From: Candidatus Kaiserbacteria bacterium RIFCSPLOWO2_01_FULL_54_13
GTDB taxonomy: Bacteria; Patescibacteriota; Minisyncoccia; Phycocordibacterales; UBA2100
Assembly (NCBI GenBank): GCA_001781685.1
Contig: MFLZ01000005.1
Coordinates: forward strand, 26,760 to 31,925
Length of the DNA: 5,166 bases
Direction: 5' to 3'
Every line of letters begins with the position of its first letter. Position 1 is the stretch's first letter. Below are positions 1-5,011 of this stretch, in pieces. The position numbers and the translations under genes were made by a program. The notes under the pieces are model-generated. The model saw only the letters and a list, made by a program, of their open reading frames with translations, had not been told where the DNA came from and searched no databases.

Positions 1-1
1 G

Positions 2-85
2 ACACCGGCGCAGGCCGTGCCTCTCGCCGAAACGGCGGGCGCATCGCAGGAGGATCTTTACTCCATCCGCAACTTCACCGTCTGA
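2..85 (+). CDS. C-terminal end of an unidentified protein (5' truncated by the window)
   Basis: Reading from base 2, 27 sense codons run to a TGA at 83-85. The tail is rich in Ala, Thr and Glu and ends in ...EDLYSIRNFTV. This frame gives a balanced protein-like composition. The other two forward frames are either Arg/His-rich or run on into the rel gene as antisense, so this frame is the likely real one. The stop lies 4 bases before a strong palindrome (90-127), as expected at the end of a transcription unit, and the gene converges on rel. Too little is present to assign a family or function. That it is a gene end at all is inferred from frame, composition and the hairpin. Confidence 0.55.
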   Translation, partial: TPAQAVPLAETAGASQEDLYSIRNFTV

Positions 86-89
86 TGTG

Positions 90-127
90 TGACTACTCTT
101 TCGGCCCATGGGCCGAAAGAGTAGTCA
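90..127. terminator. Perfect 38-bp palindrome between convergent genes, probable bidirectional terminator
   Basis: Bases 90-127 form an uninterrupted palindrome centred on CATG; each arm includes GACTACTCTTTCGGCC or its complement. The plus-strand gene stops at 83-85, and the rel stop codon (128-130 on the minus strand) directly abuts the palindrome. As RNA from either strand it gives a stem of about 17 bp with a minimal loop. Downstream on the plus strand the sequence is moderately T-rich (TCATTTCTTCTGTT). On the minus strand no U-tract follows. Termination is therefore more convincing for the plus-strand gene; for rel the stem may instead set or protect the mRNA 3' end. Confidence 0.7.
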
Positions 128-1666
128 TCATTTCTTCTGTTGGGCTGAGAGCGCTGCACGGATGTGCTTTTTTGCCATGCTTGTCTTTGCAATGTCGTGC
201 CACTTGCGCGTCGGGCGCGCGGAGGATTTCGTGACGATCTCGACTACGTCACCGTTCCTGAGTGCCGTGTCGAGCGCGACCATTTTGCCGTTCACCCGCG
301 CGCCCGCCATTTTGTTCCCGAGATCGGAGTGTACGGCGTAGGCAAAGTCAATCGGTGTTGCGGCGATTGGGAGGTCTATAACGTCGCCCTTGGGAGTAAA
401 GACGAAAACGCGGTGACTGAAGAAGTCGCTTTTCAGCGTATCAAGGTATTTTTCAGACGCGCTTTCAAGAGCGTCGGCACGCGCAAGCTCTTTTACCCAC
501 GCAGGGACGCTGCCCACGGCGGCTCCACTTGGCGCGACCGAAGGCGAAGTCCGTCGCCAGGCAGGGAGGAACTGTCGGACCCACTCGAGGCTGCGTGCGC
601 CTCCCGAAGTTCCGACCTGCGTCTCCTTGTAGGTGAGGTGGGAGGCAATTCCATATTGTGCTTCTCGATGCTGTGTCTCCGTGCGCAGCTGCATCTCGAG
701 AGCTCCGCCATCACCAGTGTAGACAGTGGTGTGGATCGACTGGTAGCCATTGGGTTTCGGAAAGGCGATGTAGTCCTTGATCTTTCCCGGCACAGGGCGC
801 CAGTGCGCGTGAATGATGCCAAGTGCTGTGTAGCAGTCTGCAACCGTGGGGAAGATGATGCGAAGTGCGCGAATATCGTAGATTTTTGCGATGTCCCACT
901 GTTTGCGCTCCAGTTTGCGAAAAAGGCTATACATACCCTTGATGCGGGCTTCGGTACGAAATTCGCGCAGTCCCGCCTCGGCGAGCTCGCGCTTGACGTC
1001 CTTCTCCATTTTTTCGAGCCGTTTCTCGTTTTCCTTTTTCCGTTCTTTTGCGAGCTCGCGAGTTTTCTCGTACTCCTTGGGATACGCAAAGGGGAACGCT
1101 GCGTCCTCCAGCCCTTGCTTCATGACACTCATACCGAGGCGGTCGGCTATTGGCGCATAAATCTCGAGTGTTTCCTGCGCGATGCGAATTCGCTTCTCTG
1201 CGCGCGGTACGTGCTCCAAGGTTCTTACATTGTGTAGGCGGTCCATGAGTTTGATGATCAAGACGCGGATGTCTTTGGCGGTTGCGGCGAAGAGCTTGCG
1301 CAAGCTCTCTGTGTGCCGCTCGAGACCGCGGTAGCGGAGTGTTCCCAGTTTGGTCGTGCCTTGCACAAGTGAGAAAACTTCCGTGCCGAATTCCCGCTCG
1401 ATCACGCTGGGTTTTGTTCCGGCGTCTTCGATCGTGTCGTGCAAGAGCCCTGCGCTGATCGATTCGGGGCACATGCCGGCCTGCGCGAGGAGATACGCAA
1501 CCTCCGCTGGATGCACGAAGTACGGATCTCCCGAGAAGCGTCTCTGTTCTTTGTGCGCTTCCTTCGCAAACTCGTAGGCTTTCGTCACGAGCGCGACGTC
1601 GACGGCTCTTTTGCTCGGCATTGTTTCAAGGATGTCTGAAAGTGGGCGAGGCTTGACGTCGGTCAT
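128..1666 (-). CDS. rel: Bifunctional (p)ppGpp synthetase/hydrolase, RelA/SpoT family, short form ending after TGS
   Basis: This 512-residue cytoplasmic stringent-response enzyme should make (p)ppGpp from ATP and GDP/GTP and hydrolyse it back. The HD hydrolase domain (about 25-165) keeps R43, H52, H76-D77 in LLHDTIED, and D142/N146 in MDRLHNVRTL. The synthetase (about 240-348) has RIKGMYSLFRK, D264 in YDIRALRI, FPKPNGYQSIHTTV with Y308 and H312, and E324 in LEMQLRT. Its PVPGKIKDYIA segment is basic, like the RxKD signature of bifunctional enzymes and unlike the EFDD of RelA. In the usual AEYGxAAHW motif, Q337 and L344 replace Glu and Trp. A TGS domain spans about 420-479. The protein then ends after RPTRKWHDIAKTSMAKKHIRAAL, the start of the helical region, so most of the helical domain and all of ZFD and ACT/RRM are absent (long Rel is usually 700-750 residues). 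The ATG at 1666 fits the family N-terminus and has no Shine-Dalgarno, but a promoter at leaderless distance. Family certain; bifunctionality inferred from intact motifs. Confidence 0.96.
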   Translation of the reverse strand: MTDVKPRPLSDILETMPSKRAVDVALVTKAYEFAKEAHKEQRRFSGDPYFVHPAEVAYLLAQAGMCPESISAGLLHDTIEDAGTKPSVIEREFGTEVFSLVQGTTKLGTLRYRGLERHTESLRKLFAATAKDIRVLIIKLMDRLHNVRTLEHVPRAEKRIRIAQETLEIYAPIADRLGMSVMKQGLEDAAFPFAYPKEYEKTRELAKERKKENEKRLEKMEKDVKRELAEAGLREFRTEARIKGMYSLFRKLERKQWDIAKIYDIRALRIIFPTVADCYTALGIIHAHWRPVPGKIKDYIAFPKPNGYQSIHTTVYTGDGGALEMQLRTETQHREAQYGIASHLTYKETQVGTSGGARSLEWVRQFLPAWRRTSPSVAPSGAAVGSVPAWVKELARADALESASEKYLDTLKSDFFSHRVFVFTPKGDVIDLPIAATPIDFAYAVHSDLGNKMAGARVNGKMVALDTALRNGDVVEIVTKSSARPTRKWHDIAKTSMAKKHIRAALSAQQKK

Positions 1667-1682
1667 AAAAAGATACTACGCT
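1653..1682 (+). promoter_or_regulatory. Weak candidate promoter for the plus-strand small gene
   Basis: On the plus strand TTGACG (1653-1658; 5 of 6) is followed after 18 bases by TACGCT (1677-1682; 3 of 6, with T1, A2 and T6). It would start transcription near 1689 and give a leader of about 28 bases carrying the GGGAGG at 1705-1710. The -35 box lies inside the first codons of rel, and the element overlaps the rel promoter on the opposite strand, so the two would compete for polymerase. The -10 match is poor. Confidence 0.3.
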
Positions 1683-1700
1683 ATGTAAGGCGCTGGTCAA
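1673..1700 (-). promoter_or_regulatory. Promoter of rel placed for a leaderless transcript
   Basis: On the minus strand TTGACC (1700-1695; 5 of 6 to TTGACA) is separated by 16 bases from TAGTAT (1678-1673; 4 of 6 to TATAAT with the key T1, A2 and T6). Only six bases (CTTTTT) lie between the -10 box and the ATG at 1666, so a normal start point about 7 bases downstream falls on or next to the A of ATG. No Shine-Dalgarno precedes the ATG, consistent with leaderless translation. The -35 box lies a few bases from the ribosome binding site of the possible divergent small gene at 1717. Confidence 0.65.
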
Positions 1701-1704
1701 ACTC

Positions 1705-1710
1705 GGGAGG
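1705..1710 (+). promoter_or_regulatory. Shine-Dalgarno sequence supporting the start at 1717
   Basis: GGGAGG lies six bases upstream of the ATG at 1717, a strong match at good spacing. It is the main reason for choosing this start rather than the in-frame ATG at 1837, where the nearest GGAGG (1815-1819) is 17 bases away. Confidence 0.5.
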
Positions 1711-1716
1711 CGGAAA

Positions 1717-1959
1717 ATGGCCCAAGCTCCAAGACTTGCTGGGTCGTCGCTCAGCGAGTTTCGGCACTGCTCGGTCTGCACACGGACGGTGCGGCCTCCG
1801 TGCAAGAATTTGCAGGAGGTACGCAACTGCGTCTTTATGGAGGGGGTAACAATCCATAAGGGAGCGTCCTCCGAGCGTCAGCGACGCGGTTTGTACGCAC
1901 CGCTGACGCACGAAGACGACATCCGCCGCGTGCTGATGCAGGTGATACGTAGCTCGTGA
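1717..1959 (+). CDS. Possible small cysteine-containing protein (80 aa), unrecognised
   Basis: I do not recognise this family. The frame encodes 80 residues with Cys18-x2-Cys21-x7-Cys29-x8-Cys38, which could form a small zinc-binding knuckle. A basic stretch SSERQRRG (51-58) and a possible C-terminal helix, THEDDIRRVLMQVIRSS (64-80), follow. No signal peptide or membrane segment is seen. Evidence that it is real: a GGGAGG six bases before the ATG, third-position GC of about 70 percent (hand count), and a stop (TGA 1957-1959) inside a hairpin followed by TTTTT. It is divergent from rel and convergent with topA. Against: no known homology, a weak promoter, and composition not far from a chance reading of GC-rich DNA. 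Alternatives are a decayed gene or a structured RNA. The antisense frame here is richer in His/Arg and has less signal support. Confidence 0.42.
   Translation: MAQAPRLAGSSLSEFRHCSVCTRTVRPPCKNLQEVRNCVFMEGVTIHKGASSERQRRGLYAPLTHEDDIRRVLMQVIRSS
1875..1909. repeat. Inverted repeat with 9-bp perfect arms
   Basis: GCGTCAGCG (1875-1883) and CGCTGACGC (1901-1909) are exact reverse complements separated by 17 bases. Another inverted repeat is nearby: TTATGGA (1835-1841) with TCCATAA (1853-1859), around 11 bases. Both lie within the possible small gene and could fold on either strand. They may be incidental to coding, or may indicate that the interval makes a structured RNA. Confidence 0.4.
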
Positions 1960-1992
1960 GACAGGATGGTCCCTCACGAGCTACAACTTTTT
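1949..1992. terminator. Hairpin plus T-run shared by the plus-strand small gene and topA
   Basis: GTAGCTCGTGAG (1949-1960) pairs perfectly over 12 bp with CTCACGAGCTAC (1973-1984), around a 12-base loop. On the plus strand a T-run (1988-1992) follows after three bases, the form of a Rho-independent terminator. The plus-strand stop TGA (1957-1959) is in the left arm and the topA stop TAG (minus strand, 1983-1981) is in the right arm. On the minus strand no U-tract follows the stem, so termination of topA here is less certain. The T-run also encodes lysines of topA on the other strand. Confidence 0.65.
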
Positions 1993-4176
1993 CGATTTAT
2001 GAGGATTGTGCATCGGACAAGATTTATTGCTACATCGTTCGGGGATGGTCTTGGTGCCTTCCATCATGAGGGAGCCGCACTCGGGGCAGGTGCGGCCCGT
2101 GGGGCGGGCCTTGATTGCATTTTTGCACTCGGGATAGTTTGAGCACGAAAAGAAGGCGCCAAAGCGGCCACGACGCTCCAGCATCTCGCCCTCCGTCCGT
2201 CCTTCCTTTTGGCACATAGGGCAGGCAACGCCTGTCTTTGCGCGCGCTTCCTCCGTCGGGTCACGCTTAACGAATTTGCACTTGGGGTAGTTGCTGCACG
2301 AAATGAAGCGGCCGAAGCGACCCTCCCGCTCGATGAGTTTGCCGTCGTGGCACTTGGGACATTCCTCGCCGATTTCTTTGGGTGGCGCGATCTCGCTCCC
2401 GTCTTCCTTGCGCGCACCGAGACAATCGGGGAATCGCTTGCAGCTCATGAAGCGTCCCGTGCGCGAGAGCTTGTAGACCATCGCGCCGCCGCACAGGGGG
2501 CAGGGAAATTCGGCTGGCGCGTCTCCCATGTTAGTGAGTTTTTCTATCTTCGCTTTGCTTTTCACCGCCTTACTGAAGGGCGTGTAGAAACTCTTGAGGG
2601 TTTTTGCATATTCGCGTTTGCCCTCGGCGATTTCGTCCAGTTCGTTCTCCATCTCCGCGGTAAACGTGTCGCTTATGTACTCTCCGAAGTGATCCTCGAG
2701 GAAGGTCGAGACGACGTCGCCCGTGTGCGTGGGGAGAAGCGTGCGACCTTGTTTTTCCACGTAGCCGCGGGCTTCAAGTGTCGCGATGATGCTCGCGTAC
2801 GTAGAAGGGCGTCCGATGCCGCGTTTTTCGAGTTCCTTCACAAGTCCTGCCTCAGAGTAGCGCGCGGGCGGCTGTGTTTCTTTTTCTTCGGAGCGGACAT
2901 CAACGAGCGTGAGTGGATCGTTTTCGCGCACTTTCGGAAGCTCCACTTCTTCGCCGCGCGCGGCGGGGTCTGCCGCAAGCCAACCGTCGAAGAGGACGCG
3001 CGAGCCGTTTGCCGAGAAATCGGGGACGTGCCTTCCTTCCACATTTGCAAGGATCTTGGTGCGAAGTATCCGCGCGTCCGCCATTTGTGAAGCGAGTGTG
3101 CGGGCGCGGATGAGTGCGTAGAGTTTTTTCTGGTCGTCGGTAGAACCTGCCGAATGCTTTTTTGCGCTCGTCGGCCGCACTGCCTCGTGCGCTTCCTGCG
3201 CCACCTTGCTCTTTGTCTTGAAAACGCGTACCTGATGGTACTTCTCCCCGAATTCAGCTTTCACGACGCCCGCGATCTGCGCGATAGCCTCGCTTGCGAG
3301 ATTGGTAGAATCGGTGCGCATGTAGGTGATGTGGCCGGACTCGTAGAGTTTCTGCGCGGCGCGCATGGTGCGCGAAGGGGAAAATCCGAGGCGCGTCGAG
3401 GCTACCTGCTGCAGGGTCGAAGTGGTGAAGGGCGCGCGGGGAGTGCGCACCGCCTCGGTTTCTTCTGCGGAGACGACGTGCCAGCTGCCTGACTGCGCGG
3501 CCTTGAAGACGCGTTCCGCTTCTTTCTCGTCGCGCGGCTCTTCCGTACACACCGCCGTAAAGCGCTCTCCGCCAGCTGGCGGATTTTTCGTCTCAAGCTC
3601 GGCCGAGAGGACCCAGAATTTCTCGGGCACGAAGGCGCGTATTTCGCGTTCGCGTTCCATGAGAATGCGCAGAGCGGGGGACTGTACGCGACCTGCGGAA
3701 AGGCCGTAGCGCACCTTTTTCCACACCAAGCCGGAGAGGTCGTAGCCGAAAAGGCGGTCCAAGACGCGCCGCGCCTCCTGCGCTTTCACGAGTTCGTTGT
3801 CGATCTTGCGCGGATTCGCGAGCGCCTCTTGCACAGCATGCTCGGTAATCTCGTTGAAGACGATGCGTTTGGGTTTTTTGAGTCCGATGGTTTCGGCAAG
3901 ATGCCATGCGATAGCTTCACCCTCGCGGTCGGGGTCTGTCGCCAAAATCACCTCGTCGGCTTTTTCGGCCGCTTCGTGCAGTCCGTCGATCACCTTCTGC
4001 TTTTCCTTCACAATCTGGTAGCGCGGTATAAAACCGCCCTCGATATCCACGGCGTCTTTGTTCGATTTCGGCAAATCACGGATGTGACCCACGCTCGCGC
4101 GCACGGTAAATCCTTTGCCGAGGTACTTCTCTATTGTCTTAGCCTTGGCTGGTGATTCTACGATAACTAATTTCAT
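1981..4176 (-). CDS. topA: DNA topoisomerase I (type IA) with four C-terminal zinc ribbons
   Basis: This enzyme relaxes negative supercoils by single-strand passage through a 5'-phosphotyrosine intermediate. Numbering from the ATG at 4176 (731 residues), the Toprim domain opens MKLVIVESPAKAKTIEKYLG (E7, K11) and contains the metal-binding DPDREGE (81-87). SAGRVQSPAL (160-169) and the catalytic Tyr285 in ITYMRTDSTN (Arg287 beside it) follow, then the clamp region with RGIGRPSTYASII near 452-464. The C-terminus carries four tetracysteine zinc ribbons: Cys559/562/579/585, 606/609/627/633, 652/655/678/684 and 697/700/715/720. The tail KSKKL is basic. An in-frame GTG at 4191 would add five residues, but the ATG gives the canonical N-terminus; neither has a clear Shine-Dalgarno, and an A-run precedes the ATG. 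The core is complete, with no frameshift. It stands as its own unit: promoter at 4223-4252, hairpin at the stop. Confidence 0.98.
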   Translation of the reverse strand: MKLVIVESPAKAKTIEKYLGKGFTVRASVGHIRDLPKSNKDAVDIEGGFIPRYQIVKEKQKVIDGLHEAAEKADEVILATDPDREGEAIAWHLAETIGLKKPKRIVFNEITEHAVQEALANPRKIDNELVKAQEARRVLDRLFGYDLSGLVWKKVRYGLSAGRVQSPALRILMEREREIRAFVPEKFWVLSAELETKNPPAGGERFTAVCTEEPRDEKEAERVFKAAQSGSWHVVSAEETEAVRTPRAPFTTSTLQQVASTRLGFSPSRTMRAAQKLYESGHITYMRTDSTNLASEAIAQIAGVVKAEFGEKYHQVRVFKTKSKVAQEAHEAVRPTSAKKHSAGSTDDQKKLYALIRARTLASQMADARILRTKILANVEGRHVPDFSANGSRVLFDGWLAADPAARGEEVELPKVRENDPLTLVDVRSEEKETQPPARYSEAGLVKELEKRGIGRPSTYASIIATLEARGYVEKQGRTLLPTHTGDVVSTFLEDHFGEYISDTFTAEMENELDEIAEGKREYAKTLKSFYTPFSKAVKSKAKIEKLTNMGDAPAEFPCPLCGGAMVYKLSRTGRFMSCKRFPDCLGARKEDGSEIAPPKEIGEECPKCHDGKLIEREGRFGRFISCSNYPKCKFVKRDPTEEARAKTGVACPMCQKEGRTEGEMLERRGRFGAFFSCSNYPECKNAIKARPTGRTCPECGSLMMEGTKTIPERCSNKSCPMHNPHKSKKL

Positions 4177-4192
4177 GTTTTTTTGGCGCACT

Positions 4193-4222
4193 TATCCGCC
4201 GAAGCTTTAGCAGTGGCGGATA
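4193..4222. repeat. Inverted repeat at the topA transcription start
   Basis: TATCCGCC (4193-4200) and GGCGGATA (4215-4222) are perfect 8-bp inverted arms around 14 bases. The outer arm abuts the proposed topA -10 box (4223-4228), and the predicted start point (near 4216) falls within that arm. The element is therefore more likely a DNA site, such as an operator or a supercoiling-sensitive dyad, than a full leader hairpin. If transcription starts further upstream, it would form a leader stem. Confidence 0.4.
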
Positions 4223-4252
4223 GTGATATCGCATTACGATAGCACATGTCAA
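4223..4252 (-). promoter_or_regulatory. Promoter of topA
   Basis: On the minus strand a perfect TTGACA (4252-4247) is followed after 18 bases by TATCAC (4228-4223; 4 of 6 to TATAAT). Start is predicted near 4216, giving a leader of about 40 bases to the ATG at 4176. The spacer contains a small dyad, TATCG-TAATG-CGATA. The promoter lies directly downstream of the terminator of the preceding gene, so topA is transcribed independently of it. Confidence 0.65.
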
Positions 4253-4254
4253 AT

Positions 4255-4297
4255 ATCAGAAAGAGAAGAGCGCAGCGCCGGTTGCCCGGCGCAGCGC
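4255..4297 (-). terminator. Rho-independent terminator of the GcrA-like gene
   Basis: On the minus strand GCGCTGCGCCGG (4297-4286) pairs with CCGGCGCTGCGC (4281-4270) around a GCAA loop. It forms 7 bp, one T·T mismatch, then 4 bp, all G-C. A pyrimidine- and U-rich tail, TCTTCTCTTTCTG, follows. The hairpin begins 10 bases after the TAG stop at 4308-4310. The arms also contain the direct repeat GCGCAGCGC (plus-strand 4270-4278 and 4289-4297). It separates this gene from topA. Confidence 0.72.
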
Positions 4298-4307
4298 GCG
4301 TTCGCAA

Positions 4308-4979
4308 CTACCCTTCCACTCCGACTCCACTTATCGGGAGATATGGCGAGGTGAGGTAAAGGATCAGTGGCCTGTTGCCGAGCAGTCGCGTGTGATGCTC
4401 GCACAACGGCAACCCGCCGTTCTCGCACAGGTAGCGAACGGGCCCGCCTCGACGCTCCGGCACCGTCGGCCACCAGCATCTGCTCCACCGTGGCATCGTT
4501 CGCTCGTCCTCCATCTTGTGGATTATCATGGCCGAAAGCAGTATTCCAGCTTGTTCGTCGAGCCTGGGGTTTTCCACGAAGGGAAGTGGCGGCGAGGGAA
4601 CACTCGTTACTGATTCTTGACGAACATTCTCGGACACAGGCTGCATCGGGGGAGCCGTCTCTTCTGACGACACATCTTGTTTCTTCTCGCGAGATGCCCT
4701 TTTGATCGGAGATTTTCGCGTGTGCTTCTGAAGTTTCGGCAGCACCGTGCTTTTTTGCCGCGTTTCATTGCCAGATTTCTTTTTTCCCCGCTTCCAGCGC
4801 TCGCGAATACTCGCAACTCGGTTACGCGATGCCAGCGCGAACTCTTCACATATGTCTGCGTTGGACCAGTTGTTTTCGAGATATGGACGGAGTGCTGCGA
4901 CTTTAGTTTCGGGCGAGAGGGACTCCCACCACGTGAGGCCACTTCCGTGTGTTCTGCTTACGGGTCTCTTGATTCTCAT
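4308..4979 (-). CDS. GcrA-like transcriptional regulator: N-terminal HTH, basic linker, C-terminal Cys/His knuckle
   Basis: The 223-residue protein has three parts. Residues 17-64 (WWESLSPETKVAAL..., then WSNADICEEF and SRNRVASIRERWKRG) resemble the GcrA-type helix-turn-helix, where a Ser/Ile helix precedes a TRNAVIGKxHR-like recognition helix. Residues 65-135 are basic, then Ser/Pro-rich, and look disordered. After a short helix (140-158), residues 168-196 read CWWP...C185...C193-E-H-H196. This matches the C-terminal CRWP...C...YCxxH zinc-knuckle pattern of GcrA-family proteins. In Alphaproteobacteria GcrA binds sigma70-RNA polymerase and activates promoters carrying methylated GANTC; whether that holds here is unknown. 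The start at 4979 has AGGGAG at 4993-4988, eight bases upstream. The gene has its own terminator. Both GcrA-like halves lie in one frame, so there is no break. Family assignment is by motif memory; a zinc-containing phage-type DNA-binding protein is the alternative. Confidence 0.68.
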   Translation of the reverse strand: MRIKRPVSRTHGSGLTWWESLSPETKVAALRPYLENNWSNADICEEFALASRNRVASIRERWKRGKKKSGNETRQKSTVLPKLQKHTRKSPIKRASREKKQDVSSEETAPPMQPVSENVRQESVTSVPSPPLPFVENPRLDEQAGILLSAMIIHKMEDERTMPRWSRCWWPTVPERRGGPVRYLCENGGLPLCEHHTRLLGNRPLILYLTSPYLPISGVGVEG

Positions 4980-4987
4980 GTGTCGTG

Positions 4988-4993
4988 CTCCCT
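4988..4993 (-). promoter_or_regulatory. Shine-Dalgarno sequence of the GcrA-like gene
   Basis: AGGGAG on the minus strand lies eight bases before the ATG at 4979 and fixes the start. It directly abuts the dyad at 4994-5011, so a factor or RNA stem at the dyad could affect ribosome access. Confidence 0.6.
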
Positions 4994-5011
4994 ATGAGTA
5001 GACTTACTCAT
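4994..5011. repeat. Perfect 18-bp dyad upstream of the GcrA-like gene, candidate operator or leader stem
   Basis: ATGAGTA (4994-5000) and TACTCAT (5005-5011) are exact inverted arms around GACT. The dyad touches the ribosome binding site (4988-4993) and starts 15 bases upstream of the start codon. It has the size and symmetry of a dimeric repressor site and could equally form a 7-bp stem with a 4-base loop in the mRNA leader. Autoregulation by the encoded DNA-binding protein is a natural but untested idea. Confidence 0.45.

Noticed and set aside
164..1237. Long plus-strand open frame (357 codons) opposite rel
   Set aside because: It is wholly antisense to a Rel enzyme with all motifs intact, is rich in Arg/Cys/Phe in no recognisable pattern, and has no fitting start signal. 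It is a by-product of GC-rich codon use.
1681..1977. Minus-strand 98-codon frame between topA and rel
   Set aside because: It has a His/Arg/Cys-rich composition and no Shine-Dalgarno seen, and it would run across the rel promoter. The opposite-strand frame has better start and end signals.
1681..1980. A known structured RNA (RNase P RNA, tmRNA, SRP RNA or tRNA) in the rel-topA gap
   Set aside because: I looked on both strands for GAGGAAAGTCC-type, tmRNA/tRNA T-arm GGTTCGA-type and SRP GGAAGCAGCC-type signatures and found none.
2209..3090. Plus-strand open frame of 293 codons opposite topA
   Set aside because: It is antisense to the conserved TopA reading frame, has no domain pattern, and its composition mirrors the complement of TopA codons.
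4174..4191. GTG at 4191 as the topA start
   Set aside because: It would add only five residues before the canonical MKLVIVESPAK, with no Shine-Dalgarno to favour it. The ATG at 4176 matches the family start.
4249..4488. Frameshift within the GcrA-like gene, with the real C-terminus in the 79-codon overlapping minus frame
   Set aside because: The main frame itself carries the CWWP...C...C-x2-H motif expected at the GcrA C-terminus, and its stop precedes a terminator. The other frame is Arg/Ala-rich without a motif and would run into that hairpin.
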